DNA of 64,000 nucleotides, taken from assembly GCA_002163975.1 (NCBI GenBank), contig CP019636.1, forward strand, positions 7,319,501 through 7,383,500. Direction: 5' to 3'. Position numbers and translations under genes: made by a program. Below, piece after piece: positions 16,691 through 25,967 of the stretch. The DNA comes from Nostocales cyanobacterium HT-58-2. Lineage in GTDB: Bacteria > Cyanobacteriota > Cyanobacteriia > Cyanobacteriales > Nostocaceae. The number at the start of each line of letters is the position of its first letter. Position 1 is the stretch's first letter. The notes below the pieces were generated by a model. That model made no database searches. It worked only from the letters and a program-made list of their open reading frames with translations, and was not told where the DNA came from.

Positions 16691-17272
16691 TTATTTTTCT
16701 TGCTCCACAAGGTCTGCTGGAAGGGCACCTGCGCGAGGTGCATCAGCAGGTAGATCGTGAGGCTCCATAACGCCCTTGGGTAAATAAACCAGTTCACGCA
16801 GCGGCGTTACCATTGGATCTAGAGTAACCTTATAGGGCAAACGACCAAGCGCCACATTGTCATAGTTCAGTTCATGGCGATCATAAGAGGAAAGCTCGTA
16901 ATCTTCTGTCATTGATAAACAGTTGGTCGGGCAATATTCCACGCAGTTACCGCAGAAGATACAAACTCCAAAATCGATGCTATAGTGTTTGAGCTTTTTC
17001 TTTTTGCTTGCTTTGTCGAATTCCCAATCCACGACAGGCAAGTTAATCGGACAGACCCGAACACAAACTTCGCACGCAATGCATTTATCAAACTCAAAGT
17101 GAATCCTACCGCGAAACCGCTCACTGGGAATCAGTTTCTCGTAAGGGTACTGTACGGTGATTGGACGCCGCCGCATATGGTCGAAGGTAACAGACAGACC
17201 CTGACCAATGTAACGACCAGCTTGCACCGCTTCTTTGGCGTAATCACCAACTTGTTTGAGGAACTTCAACAT
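16691..17272 (-). CDS. ndhI: NAD(P)H-quinone oxidoreductase subunit I (2x[4Fe-4S])
   Basis: 193 residues. Two ferredoxin-type motifs, CIACEVCVRVCP and CIFCGNCVEYCP, hold clusters N6a and N6b, the last relay before quinone reduction in complex I-type enzymes. The N-terminal GQGLSVTFDHMRRRPITVQ is the membrane-docking part of NuoI/NdhI. Downstream of ndhA by 98 bp on the same strand. Confidence 0.96.
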   Translation of the reverse strand: MLKFLKQVGDYAKEAVQAGRYIGQGLSVTFDHMRRRPITVQYPYEKLIPSERFRGRIHFEFDKCIACEVCVRVCPINLPVVDWEFDKASKKKKLKHYSIDFGVCIFCGNCVEYCPTNCLSMTEDYELSSYDRHELNYDNVALGRLPYKVTLDPMVTPLRELVYLPKGVMEPHDLPADAPRAGALPADLVEQEK

Positions 17273-17370
17273 AGTGTGTCTCTCTTTAAGATACGAATGT
17301 CATTCGTCAATTGTCATGTATCATTTGCTTCAGTTCTCACAGCTCATGACTAATAACAATTGACAAATGG

Positions 17371-18489
17371 CTATCCACCGAAAGCAACGGGAAAGGCAAG
17401 TTTCAGGGCTGCAGTTAGTAGCAAGTTAACTAAACCAACAGGCAGCAAAAACTTCCATCCTAAATCTAGCAATTGGTCAATACGTACCCGTGGCACTGTC
17501 CAGCGCAACAAAATTGCCAGAAAGACGAGGAAGTATGCTTTGAGTACCGTCATGGTGATTCCCAATGAGGCGGTTACTATCTGCAAAACTGGATTTGTTT
17601 CACTCACTCCCAACCAACCAGCTATCAAATTGATGGGAATGGGAAAATCCCAACCACCCAAGTACAACACTGCGAACAGCAGGGCAGAAAGTATGAGATT
17701 CACATAGGAACTCAGGTAGAACAGACCGAATTTCATACCAGCGTATTCAGTCTGATAACCTGCAACCAGTTCTTCTTCAGCTTCAGGTAAGTCGAATGGC
17801 AATCGTTCGCATTCGGCAAGGGCTGCTATCCAAAAGATGATGAACCCAACAGGTTGTCGCCAAACGTTCCAGCCAAGAATCCCATAACCAGATTGCTGTT
17901 CTACAATATCAACGGTACTGAGGCTGTTGGACATCATGGCGATCGCCAGTACCGCGAGTGCCAAAGGAATTTCATAGCTAATTGACTGTGCCGCAGCCCG
18001 CAACCCTCCAAGGAGTGAGTATTTGTTGTTGGATGCGTAACCAGCCATCAATAAGCCAATAGGCGCAACGCTAGACAAGGCAATCCACAGGAACACCCCC
18101 AGCCCAACGTCTGTAATCACCAAATTCTGTCCAAACGGCACGATGAGATAGGACAGAAACACCGGAATCGTTACGATGATTGGACCAAGGGTAAACAACA
18201 CTGCATCTGACTTGGCTGGTACCACATCTTCTTTGAAAACCAGCTTCAGACCATCTGCTACAGGAGCTAATAAACCCTGAGGACCAATGTATTCAGGACC
18301 GATCCGCTGCTGTGCTGCGGCAGAAATTTTCCGCTCTAACCAAGTGGTAACCAAGCATCCCACCGTTGCACCAATAATCATCAAAATCATTGGCAATGGC
18401 ATCCAAATTGCCTTGGCTGTCCCAGCTGGCAATCCCAGATCCATGAGGGATTTAATAAAAGTTCCTTGCAGATCAATTCCTGGATTCAT
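17371..18489 (-). CDS. ndhA: NAD(P)H-quinone oxidoreductase subunit 1
   Basis: 372 residues with eight or more membrane helices. ERKISAAAQQRIGPEYIGP and the acidic loop ECERLPFDLPEAEEELVAGY are the signature segments of NuoH/NdhA, the subunit that forms the quinone chamber with NdhI and NdhH. First gene of the ndhA-I-G-E-nadK transcript. Confidence 0.96.
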   Translation of the reverse strand: MNPGIDLQGTFIKSLMDLGLPAGTAKAIWMPLPMILMIIGATVGCLVTTWLERKISAAAQQRIGPEYIGPQGLLAPVADGLKLVFKEDVVPAKSDAVLFTLGPIIVTIPVFLSYLIVPFGQNLVITDVGLGVFLWIALSSVAPIGLLMAGYASNNKYSLLGGLRAAAQSISYEIPLALAVLAIAMMSNSLSTVDIVEQQSGYGILGWNVWRQPVGFIIFWIAALAECERLPFDLPEAEEELVAGYQTEYAGMKFGLFYLSSYVNLILSALLFAVLYLGGWDFPIPINLIAGWLGVSETNPVLQIVTASLGITMTVLKAYFLVFLAILLRWTVPRVRIDQLLDLGWKFLLPVGLVNLLLTAALKLAFPVAFGG

Positions 18490-18947
18490 GTTTCCGCTCG
18501 CAAAGTTATCGATTCATAGTCATTTACAACTATTGAGTTAAGTTGTGGCGATTGAACTTGGGATAAAATACAACAAGCTAATGGGAAACTGTATCATGTG
18601 GCTATACCTATCAGGGTTTAACGTGTTGGGGCAGGGGCAGTTTTCTATTCATCCACATCAGGGATTGAAACAATTCGCTCACCCATATTTCTGCTGCAAT
18701 CAGACAAAAATTCAGGTTTTTTGCAATTCCCATGCCTAGTATATCGTTGGATGGTTTTTACTCCTCCAAACTCAAGGAGAATTTCTACCTATGGTACGGA
18801 TTAAGATTAGCTTATAAAACCCCCTAAGAGCGGGGGTTGAGAAGGTTTGCAGTCAAGTTCGTAGCAGATGTAACGGATGGTTTATTTGCTGATTCCACAA
18901 ATAACCTATCCGTTGCATCCGTTATTTCATTCGTTCATCCTTTTCCA
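18490..18947. other. Gap between gltA and ndhA
   Basis: 458 bp. It contains the gltA terminator at 18818-18838 and an imperfect inverted repeat at 18872-18914 (AACGGATGGTTTATTT against AAATAACCTATCCGTT) immediately after gltA. The remaining 250 bp must hold the ndhA promoter; no ORF on either strand looks real. Confidence 0.5.
18811..18838 (-). terminator. Terminator for gltA
   Basis: Read on the minus strand, AACCCCC (18838-18832) and GGGGGTT (18824-18818) form a 7-bp GC-rich stem with a 7-base loop, followed by TTATAAG. It lies about 110 bp beyond the gltA stop. Confidence 0.65.
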
Positions 18948-20084
18948 TTAACGATGCTCAATGGGCATATAGGGAATGCCACGCTTGCCGTCGTAAACCT
19001 GGGAAGGACGGAAAATGCGATTTTCTTCTAGCTGTTCTTTCCAATGGGCTAACCAACCAGCGACACGGGCGATCGCAAAGACTGGTGTAAACAAATCTGT
19101 CGGAATTCCTAATTTCCTGTACACCAACCCAGAGTAGAAGTCTACATTGGGATAAATTCCTTTATGCCCCAGTTTTTCTTCTACCACTCGTTCTATTTCT
19201 TGGGCAATGTCATAGTATTTGTCTTGCCCAAACTTGGCAAACAACTGTTCTGCAAGATTCTGCAAAATAGTGGCGCGTGGGTCTTTTATTTTGTACACGC
19301 GATGACCAAATCCCATAATCTTGGATTTGCGTTCCAGGCAATCCTCAATATAAGGACGCACATTTTCCACAGAACCAATTTCTTCTAACATCTGAATCAC
19401 TTCTTCATTAGCTCCACCATGCAGCGGTCCTCCCAGCGTTCCTACCGCACTCGCGACCACTGCATATGGGTCAGTGAGGGTGGACGCCGTTACCCTAGCA
19501 CTAAAGGTAGAGGCATTCATGGTGTGTTCAGCATGAAGGATTAAGCAGACATCAAAAATCCGAGCCGCCAATGAATCAGGTTCTTGCTCATTGAGCATGT
19601 ACAGAAAGTTGGCGGAATAGTCCAAATCATCACGAGGACGTACCGGATCGTTTCCATTTCGCATCAATTGGAACGCTGCTACCATCGTTGGAATTTTTGC
19701 TATCAAGCGAACAACAGCGTTCCGAATGTAAATAGGGTTATTCAAGTCCCGGCGCGCATAGAACAAACCCAACGCAGCAGCCGAGGCTTGCAAAGCATCC
19801 ATTGGGTGACCACTTTCGGGAAAGCATTTCATCATATCGCAAATGCGATATTTTATTCGCCTGTGATAGCGAACTTCATACTCAAATGCTGCCAGTTCTT
19901 CCGATGTGGGCAACTCACCCCAGATTAAGAGATAAGCAGTTTCTAGAAATGTACTTTTTTCTGCTAATTCCTCAATTTGAATGCCACGATATTCCAATAT
20001 CCCTTTTTGCCCGTCAACATTACTAATACTGGATTGGGCGGCGGGAATGCCCTCCAAACCAGGCTTGTATTCGCACACCATCAT
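18948..20084 (-). CDS. gltA: Citrate synthase
   Basis: 378 residues, the short type I form usual in cyanobacteria. Active-site residues are visible: His in GGPLHGGANEEV, His in GFGHRVYK and Asp in NVDFYSGLVY. It condenses acetyl-CoA and oxaloacetate at the entry to the (in cyanobacteria, modified) TCA pathway that supplies 2-oxoglutarate for nitrogen assimilation. The start MMVCEYKPGLEG matches the family N-terminus. Monocistronic, with its own terminator. Confidence 0.95.
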   Translation of the reverse strand: MMVCEYKPGLEGIPAAQSSISNVDGQKGILEYRGIQIEELAEKSTFLETAYLLIWGELPTSEELAAFEYEVRYHRRIKYRICDMMKCFPESGHPMDALQASAAALGLFYARRDLNNPIYIRNAVVRLIAKIPTMVAAFQLMRNGNDPVRPRDDLDYSANFLYMLNEQEPDSLAARIFDVCLILHAEHTMNASTFSARVTASTLTDPYAVVASAVGTLGGPLHGGANEEVIQMLEEIGSVENVRPYIEDCLERKSKIMGFGHRVYKIKDPRATILQNLAEQLFAKFGQDKYYDIAQEIERVVEEKLGHKGIYPNVDFYSGLVYRKLGIPTDLFTPVFAIARVAGWLAHWKEQLEENRIFRPSQVYDGKRGIPYMPIEHR

Positions 20085-20199
20085 GGCAACACCATCTGCT
20101 TTTTTGTGAAAGATTTTTTCAGGCTAACTTACCAGAAATTCTTGTTGCCATAACAGTCTCCGTTTCCTTGGAAATTCTTTCAAAAACGTTACACTACTG

Positions 20200-20694
20200 T
20201 TAAAGCAAGTACTTGGGTGGTGTCAACCAAAACATCTGACTACGACCCAATGGGGACCCTTTTTCTGGTAGTTTTACCCCGATCATACCCGCTTTTTTCA
20301 AGACTAAACTTGCCTTGGCTTGTCCCCATATAAGAATTTCTGCCCAATGACTTAGATCTGGCTCATGTCCAACGAGAGCGAGTTGGGTTTGGGGTGAATA
20401 ATTTCTTGGCTCTAACCAATCCGTCAGCCAACTCTCAAGACGACCATCATGGGCAAGGTAGATACATTCCTCTAGTTTGGAACTTAGGCCAGCAGATATG
20501 AGGATGTCTGCTGTTTGCTGAGCTCGCACAAAGGGACTGGTAGCAATGACATCGAAATGTAAACCCAGCTTTTTTAATTGTTGGGCAACTTTCTCTGTTT
20601 TTTGTCGCCCTGTTTTGGTCAGTGCGCGTTCCTCATCTTTGATATCTGGTCGCCTTTCTTCGGCAATCCCATGACGAATGAAATAAAGTTCCAC
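20200..20694 (-). CDS. sixA: Phosphohistidine phosphatase SixA
   Basis: 164 residues from a GTG at 20694 (VELYFIRHGIAEER), preceded by TTAGGA about ten bases upstream; the frame is open to 20742 but SixA proteins begin right at this strand. The RHG motif provides the nucleophilic histidine of the histidine phosphatase fold, TSPFVRAQQTA the second arginine, and GHEPDLS the second histidine. SixA dephosphorylates phosphohistidine in His-containing transfer domains. It sits downstream of the DHH gene by about 100 bp on the same strand. Confidence 0.9.
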   Translation of the reverse strand: MELYFIRHGIAEERRPDIKDEERALTKTGRQKTEKVAQQLKKLGLHFDVIATSPFVRAQQTADILISAGLSSKLEECIYLAHDGRLESWLTDWLEPRNYSPQTQLALVGHEPDLSHWAEILIWGQAKASLVLKKAGMIGVKLPEKGSPLGRSQMFWLTPPKYLL

Positions 20695-20796
20695 AATTTG
20701 AGTCCTAACTCTTGAGTCTTGAGTAGGAGCCAAGTGGTACAAGGTATTTTTTTCCTTGTCTGGTTGTCCCCTTGTGCCACCTGTGCTACCTGTCCT

Positions 20797-22077
20797 CTAC
20801 TCTGGCTGTATTGGATTATCTTTTGGATTAACCAATCTTAGAAGCTTCTGTTTGATTTGAGCATCGAAAACTTCCCATTTCATTTTCGCATAACCAGAGT
20901 TCTCATTACCCCCAGATAAAAATCCCATCGGAATTTCAAACCCACCCGCGCTTGTACGTCCTCCGCCAAAAAAGCGCCCACTGCTATCTTGTCCAAAAGC
21001 TTCTTTGATGAACTCATCGGGGTCAAGAGTGAGTTTGGTGGTTCTTAAGGAACCAATAACCACTTCTAGTTCTTCATCTTCATCGTGGACAATACCGTAC
21101 ACTACGGCAGTATGGACATTTTCCTCTGTAACGAGGAAATCAGCAGCTTGGGGGATAGCATCGCGGTCATCGTAGCGTAAATAACCAACACCAGCAATGG
21201 AAAAGTTATTTTGCACGATGCGGTTCTTTAGCGATCGCTCAATGACGTCCATGACTCGCTTGGAACGATTCGCCTGTAGTACCGCGTTCAGCAACTGAGC
21301 GTCATAAAATCTGCTCAGGTACGCTGCTGCCATAAAATCTTCTTCCTGTGCTTGCATCAGTCTATTAGTATCTGATCGTAAGCCGTGCATCAAGGCAGTC
21401 GCACATTTGACGTGATGATTGATGCTGCTATCTAGAGTGAGTAACCCCGCCTGTAAGTATTGGGTAAAAATTGTTGCTGTTGCCCGTACATAAGGACGGA
21501 CGTCAAAAAATTCTGATTTCAGGTCGCTCTGTAAACTATGATGGTCGATAACCGCTACCAGTGGTATTCCTGCCTGTTGTACAACAGGTACTAACTGAGA
21601 AGTGGTTCCTTGGTTATCAATAAGCACGAAACCATGGTATGACGATATATCCTTACTTTTTAGTGTTTGTAGTGTCCAACGCTGAGCCGGTAAACCAGTT
21701 AGCTTGACTAAAGCAATATTTTCTTGGTGACTTAAAGCCCCAGCATAAACGATGTCACACTTTATCTCATATTGCTGAGCAATTAACTGGTAAGCCCAAG
21801 CAGAGGATAAAGCATCAGGATCTGGAAAATCTTGCAGAATGATCAACTGACGCTCTTGCCTATGTGCAAGAAACGTATTGTATAGCTCTTCTGTTTTCTG
21901 ATTAACCAACGAATGATTACGCTGACCCACAGAATTGGCAGATTCACCTGTCAATGCCGTCATCGGCTGCCTAGTAAGAGGAACTTCAACTGAATCCTCT
22001 ATTTCAGCCTCGTCTGGTGTTAGGTCACTTGTCAACGGCAAACTCTCAATCTGAGTGAGGGAAGAATTAAAGTGCAT
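20797..22077 (-). CDS. DHH-DHHA1 family phosphoesterase (NrnA/PAP phosphatase-like)
   Basis: 426 residues from ATG 22077 (MHFNSSLTQI); the frame extends to 22158 but the extra residues do not look conserved. After a 70-residue variable N-terminus, the DHH domain has DFPDPDALSSAW (metal-binding D-x-D), LIDNQG and VIDHHS, and the C-terminal DHHA1 domain has the substrate loop FFGGGRTSAGGFEIP. NrnA-type members degrade nanoRNA or 3-prime-phosphoadenosine 5-prime-phosphate; some degrade cyclic dinucleotides, so substrate is uncertain. sixA follows on the same strand. Confidence 0.85.
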   Translation of the reverse strand: MHFNSSLTQIESLPLTSDLTPDEAEIEDSVEVPLTRQPMTALTGESANSVGQRNHSLVNQKTEELYNTFLAHRQERQLIILQDFPDPDALSSAWAYQLIAQQYEIKCDIVYAGALSHQENIALVKLTGLPAQRWTLQTLKSKDISSYHGFVLIDNQGTTSQLVPVVQQAGIPLVAVIDHHSLQSDLKSEFFDVRPYVRATATIFTQYLQAGLLTLDSSINHHVKCATALMHGLRSDTNRLMQAQEEDFMAAAYLSRFYDAQLLNAVLQANRSKRVMDVIERSLKNRIVQNNFSIAGVGYLRYDDRDAIPQAADFLVTEENVHTAVVYGIVHDEDEELEVVIGSLRTTKLTLDPDEFIKEAFGQDSSGRFFGGGRTSAGGFEIPMGFLSGGNENSGYAKMKWEVFDAQIKQKLLRLVNPKDNPIQPE

Positions 22078-22308
22078 ATGAAACGTCTTTATGATTGTGA
22101 GGCGCCTTTCTTGCGTGAAGTCGTACAAGAGTCTGTCATTCAATGACTTGGCCCACACATTACGATCTTCGCAAAAATACTAGAGCTTGACACTATATCG
22201 ATAAGTTTATTTTTAGGCAAGAATCTATTGGTTATGCAAACGACTTACAAGGAAAACGCCTTTAGTATCTACCCTTTGTTTTTTTGGCAGATTGAGAACG
22301 CACCCTGC

Positions 22309-22485
22309 TTGTTTTTGCGTTGATGTGTGCTACACTAGCAAAGTCGCTTTAAACGGTTATGCATTTTTGCAGGCTGTTCTGTTAGCTTCCAACACTCAGG
22401 CTTAAGTCTAAGGCAAGCTGTAAAGAAGCTAAAATCACCAAACAAAGGCAAGAACGCAAAAAACTGACCAGTGCCAGTTTTCTTA
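22309..22485 (+). ncRNA. Candidate small RNA gene between DHH and HNH genes
   Basis: TTGTTT (22309-22314) and TACACT (22331-22336) are spaced 16 bp, giving a good promoter; a stem AAAACTG/CAGTTTT with following CTT ends the unit at 22461-22485. The predicted transcript starts near 22343 and is about 140 bases. TTAGCTTC (22382-22389) pairs with GAAGCTAA (22425-22432) and encloses a small hairpin CTTA-AGTC-TAAG. No ORF fits, and both flanking genes are on the other strand, so this is an independent unit. Confidence 0.35.
22457..22482 (-). terminator. Terminator for the HNH gene (and possibly the small RNA)
   Basis: On the minus strand AAAACTG (22482-22476) and CAGTTTT (22467-22461) pair around an 8-base loop and are followed by a run of T (six in total), 20 bp beyond the HNH stop. 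The stem also has TTCTT after it on the plus strand, so it may work in both directions. Confidence 0.6.
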
Positions 22486-22501
22486 GGTTATATAGGCAAC
22501 G

Positions 22502-22999
22502 TCAGAGTCCAATAACATATTTTTGCCATTCTTGATGCATACCACTTTTGAGATGTTTGCTGACCTCAAAGTACAAGCTACTATAAGGTCGGCGGGGGGG
22601 ATGACGCAACATCATGTAAGCTTCACTAGGTGTGCGACTTCCTTTCTTCACATTGCAGCGGACACAAGCTGTTACAATGTTTTCCCAGGTATCGCCGCCA
22701 CCACGCGATCGCGGTATGACATGGTCCAGTGTCAAATCGTCGCCTGTGTAACCGCAATATTGGCAAGTGTGGCCATCGCGATGTAGTATGTTCCGACGAG
22801 TAAGAGGAATTTCCTTGTAAGGAACACGCACGTAATGGCGTAACCTAATCACAGTCGGAAACGGAAAGCCAGAGTAGAGTTGCTTGTTAGTAAATTCTAC
22901 TCGCTCGGCTTTGCCTTTAATTAGTAGGACTACAGCTCGCCGCCAGCTCGTAATATTGAGCGGTTCGTAAGAGGCGTTTAGAACTAAAACCTTCCCCAT
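22502..22999 (-). CDS. HNH endonuclease family protein
   Basis: 165 residues. The first 75 residues form a conserved cyanobacterial module (MGKVLVLNASYEPLNITSWR), followed by an HNH domain: CQYCG, LDHVIPRSRGGGDTWENIV and CVRCNVKKG, with two CxxC pairs for structural zinc and the His/Asn/His catalytic core. Widely conserved, single-copy proteins of this type exist in cyanobacteria; they are probably housekeeping nucleases rather than mobile-element proteins, but no role is established. Own terminator downstream; no intron or restriction genes next to it. Confidence 0.85.
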   Translation of the reverse strand: MGKVLVLNASYEPLNITSWRRAVVLLIKGKAERVEFTNKQLYSGFPFPTVIRLRHYVRVPYKEIPLTRRNILHRDGHTCQYCGYTGDDLTLDHVIPRSRGGGDTWENIVTACVRCNVKKGSRTPSEAYMMLRHPPRRPYSSLYFEVSKHLKSGMHQEWQKYVIGL

Positions 23000-23142
23000 T
23001 GATAAGCGCTCAAGCTATTAATTTTACATATATTAACACGAATATATTTCGCTTTGGTGATAAAAAAAAGTTATATGTCTTGCCAAAGTTATAAATAAAG
23101 ATGAAAACTCAATCCATGGGGATTGGGGACTAGATACCAGAA

Positions 23143-23191
23143 TCCCACGGGTACCACATTAGAGCGAAGCGAAAATGTGGTACCCGTGGGA
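23143..23191. repeat. Perfect 18-bp inverted repeat upstream of alr
   Basis: TCCCACGGGTACCACATT at 23143-23160 and its exact complement at 23174-23191 are separated by a 13-base loop AGAGCGAAGCGAA. The stem has no T-tail. It lies between the divergent HNH and alr genes, so a terminator makes little sense; a dispersed palindrome or regulatory structure in the alr leader is more likely. The rest of the 329-bp gap has no ORF. Confidence 0.75.
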
Positions 23192-23328
23192 GCGTCAACA
23201 CCTCATCATCTTGTGTCAATTTCACAATGAGATGTAAACTTCCTGATTAATCAAGATCAGGCTTCTGATGATAGGAATCATGTAGATGACCTAGAAGCTA
23301 AAGAGCGGAGTGATAGGAGTAAGTCAAG

Positions 23329-24516
23329 ATGTTGAGCCATGAGCAACCTTCAAGTGTGACCTTCAATCAGCAGTCTGACACATACGCATGGTTTTCCCAA
23401 CGTGCCTGGGTGGAGATTGACTTGAGCGCATTGTCTTACAATGTCAAGCAGATTTTAAGGATACTTTCACCGCGCACTCAACTCATGGCGGTAGTCAAAG
23501 CCGATGCTTATGGACATGGGGCAGTTACAGTCGCCCAAACCGTGTTAGAGTCAGGCGCTAGTTGGTTAGGAGTGGCTACGGTTCCAGAAGGAATTCAATT
23601 GCGAGAAGCCCGAATTCAAGCTCCGATTCTAATATTAGGTGCAACCCATACTGTAGAGCAAATTCATGCGATCGCCCAATGGAAACTTCAGCCAACACTG
23701 ACAAACCCCAAGCAAGCTCTTGTTTTTTCTGACACTTTAGCAGCCATTAACCATAACACCCCTCTACCTGTACACATCAAGTTAGATACAGGAATGTCCA
23801 GGCTAGGAACGAATTGGCAAGAAGCCACTGAGTTTGTTCAGCTTGTGCACAGATTACCATCACTTGCCATTGCGAGTGTATACTCCCACTTGGCAACAGC
23901 AGATAGTCCAGACCCCACAATCATGCAACAGCAGCAACAACGGTTTGAGCAAGCAATTGCCCAAATCAGGTCAATAGGGATAGAACCACCTTGTCTGCAC
24001 TTGGCAAATTCGGCTGCGACCCTAGCTGACAAAGCCTTGCACTACGACATTGTGCGTGCGGGTTTAGCAGTCTATGGACTTTACCCAGCTGAGCATTTGC
24101 GATCGCGCATTGACCTCAGACCTGTCTTACAAGTCAAGGCGCGAATCACGCAAGTAAAAACCATTGCCCCAGGAACTGGTGTAAGCTATGGTCATCAATT
24201 TATTGCTCCACACGAACTCCGTCTTGCTGTGGTAGGAATTGGTTACGCTGATGGTGTTCCTCGCAATCTTTCTAATAAAATGCAAGTGATTCTGCGCGGT
24301 CAACAGGTACAGCAGATTGGCACAATTACTATGGATCAGTTAATGCTAGATGTGAGTGCAATACCTGATGTGCAAGAAGGTGAAGTTGTTACCCTACTTG
24401 GAACCGAGGGCAAAGAACAAATTTCAGCTGAAGATTGGGCAAATCAATTAAATACAATTTCTTGGGAAATTCTTTGTGGGTTCAAGCATCGTCTGCCTCG
24501 TGTTGCTATGGGGTAG
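23329..24516 (+). CDS. alr: Alanine racemase
   Basis: 395 residues. WVEIDLSALSYNVK starts the TIM-barrel domain; the PLP lysine is in MAVVKADAYGHG; the catalytic tyrosine of the second domain is in GVSYGHQF, followed by VVGIGYADGVPR, and MDQLMLDVS is the usual C-terminal motif. It interconverts L- and D-alanine for peptidoglycan. The first 25 residues are variable. GATAGGAG lies about 10-15 bases before the ATG. A tRNA-Leu follows about 100 bp downstream. Confidence 0.95.
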   Translation: MLSHEQPSSVTFNQQSDTYAWFSQRAWVEIDLSALSYNVKQILRILSPRTQLMAVVKADAYGHGAVTVAQTVLESGASWLGVATVPEGIQLREARIQAPILILGATHTVEQIHAIAQWKLQPTLTNPKQALVFSDTLAAINHNTPLPVHIKLDTGMSRLGTNWQEATEFVQLVHRLPSLAIASVYSHLATADSPDPTIMQQQQQRFEQAIAQIRSIGIEPPCLHLANSAATLADKALHYDIVRAGLAVYGLYPAEHLRSRIDLRPVLQVKARITQVKTIAPGTGVSYGHQFIAPHELRLAVVGIGYADGVPRNLSNKMQVILRGQQVQQIGTITMDQLMLDVSAIPDVQEGEVVTLLGTEGKEQISAEDWANQLNTISWEILCGFKHRLPRVAMG

Positions 24517-24612
24517 TTGAAACTGGCTGCTCTTGAGAGGTACTCAAGCTACTAACAACTTTCCTTAAGATATTGCCATACTTAAGTAGGTTATGATATC
24601 ATCAAAAACTAT

Positions 24613-24694
24613 GCGGATGTGGCGGAATTGGCAGACGCGCTAGATTTAGGTTCTAGTGCCGCAAGGCGTGAAGGTTCAAGTCCTTTCATCCGCA
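24613..24694 (+). tRNA. trnL: tRNA-Leu (anticodon UAG)
   Basis: Acceptor arms GCGGATG (24613-24619) and CATCCGC (24687-24693) pair fully, with discriminator A at 24694. D loop contains GGCAGACGCG, the anticodon stem-loop CTAGATTTAGGTTCTAG reads anticodon TAG, the variable arm TGCCGCAAGGCG is long as in class II tRNAs, and the T arm is GGTTCAAGTCC. 82 bases, CCA not encoded. It decodes CUA (and other CUN) codons. Confidence 0.95.
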
Positions 24695-25109
24695 TTTCTA
24701 AAAGGTAATACTAAAAGGTAAAAGGTAATCGTTGCATCCCAGGTGATGACCTTTTTTTACCCACTTTTGTATTGACAGAGTTTCATTACTTCCGCGCCTC
24801 CGTTGGATAATGGTTCAGTGAACGGTAGCTGTTCCTCAAGGTATGCACCAAAACAAACACAACCTGCAGAAGTAAGCTTGACATATGTAATCAAAGCAGC
24901 ACGCTTTTGTGAAGCAACTCCTGTGACGCCCAGACTAAGCATTACCGAAACCTATGGCCAAAGGGCTATTGGTTAAACTTCATTTCGCTTAGAAAGACAA
25001 TAACACTCAGTTGAATATACAGTTAGGCAGTTAGACCGCATAGGTTATCGGTGAGGTAAATAGGGTTAAGTTGGTGTTAGGCTACATCACAATTGCGGAA
25101 GACAGCCTA
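24695..25109. other. Gap after tRNA-Leu
   Basis: 415 bp. Tandem AAAGGTAA repeats at about 24702-24730 followed by CCTTTTTTT near 24751 may end the tRNA transcript. A 61-codon minus-strand frame (24757-24942) lacks any recognisable features and is probably not a gene. Confidence 0.4.
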
Positions 25110-25967
25110 ATGATGAACCAACTTGAGTTAAATGATTACAAACAAGCAATTGCGGATTTATACAACCGTAGAAGCCAAACCTACGATGAGAGCGAGTGGC
25201 ATTTGCAAATTTGTCTGAACCTTCTTAAATATTCACAAACCAGTGTAGGACAGCGTATTTTAGATATTGGAACGGGAACAGGTCATCTTGCCATCGCTGC
25301 TGCTCAAATCGTTGGCGATGAGGGTCGAGTTATTGGTGTGGATATTTGTGCTGGGATGTTGGAGCAAGCCCGCCGTAAAGCTAAGGTATTAGGTCTCAAT
25401 CATGTTGAATTTCAACTAGCAGATGCTGAAGCACTCAACTATCCAACCAATAGTTTTGATCAAATTTTGTGTGCAAATACATTTCCTTGGATAGAAGACA
25501 AAGAAGTTGCATTACGGCGTTGGTATCAATTTCTCAAACCAGGTGGGTTCATTGGCATTCATACACCAGCACAGACAGCTTATGTCGGATATGTTGTTTT
25601 GCGGAAGGTGTTTGAAAGGTATGGTGTAATACTAGAGCCTAGTAATCGCATCGGCTCAGTCGAAACGTGTCACAATCTATTTGCAAATGCTGGCTTTGAA
25701 GTCGTCGAAATCACAACCGAGCAGCACGGTGGTTATATTAGTCTAGATAAGGCAAAAGCAACGTGGGAAGGAATAGTTGTGCATCCTTTACCTAGACAAT
25801 CTGAAAACCTTTTGTCACAGCTTTCATCACAGCAGTTGCTACAAGCCAAAGCTGAATTTGAAGCGGAACTAGAAGCACTCCAAAGCAAACTCTTAATTTG
25901 GGACGATCTCACCACTTTGTATATATTGGGTCGCAAGCCAGAACGCAGTATCTTGCAGAGCAGTTGA
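25110..25967 (+). CDS. Class I SAM-dependent methyltransferase
   Basis: 285 residues from ATG 25110 (MMNQLELNDYKQA); a TTG further upstream keeps the frame open but ATG is preferred. The Rossmann methyltransferase motif I is ILDIGTGTGHLAIAA, motif II GVDICAGMLEQAR, post-I ADAEALNY and motif III LKPGGFIGIHTPA. Overall it resembles the UbiE/MenG-like methyltransferases that act on small molecules, but the C-terminal 100 residues with many glutamines are not diagnostic and the substrate is unknown. Stands alone between a tRNA and an 800-bp gap. Confidence 0.8.
   Translation: MMNQLELNDYKQAIADLYNRRSQTYDESEWHLQICLNLLKYSQTSVGQRILDIGTGTGHLAIAAAQIVGDEGRVIGVDICAGMLEQARRKAKVLGLNHVEFQLADAEALNYPTNSFDQILCANTFPWIEDKEVALRRWYQFLKPGGFIGIHTPAQTAYVGYVVLRKVFERYGVILEPSNRIGSVETCHNLFANAGFEVVEITTEQHGGYISLDKAKATWEGIVVHPLPRQSENLLSQLSSQQLLQAKAEFEAELEALQSKLLIWDDLTTLYILGRKPERSILQSS

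Noticed and set aside
22502..22999. HNH protein as a homing or restriction endonuclease
   Set aside because: It lies in no intron, intein or mobile element, has no methyltransferase partner and matches the conserved chromosomal cyanobacterial form.
24757..24942. 61-codon minus-strand ORF near the tRNA
   Set aside because: No ribosome binding site, no recognisable motif, and it overlaps AT-rich repeat DNA; treated as chance.
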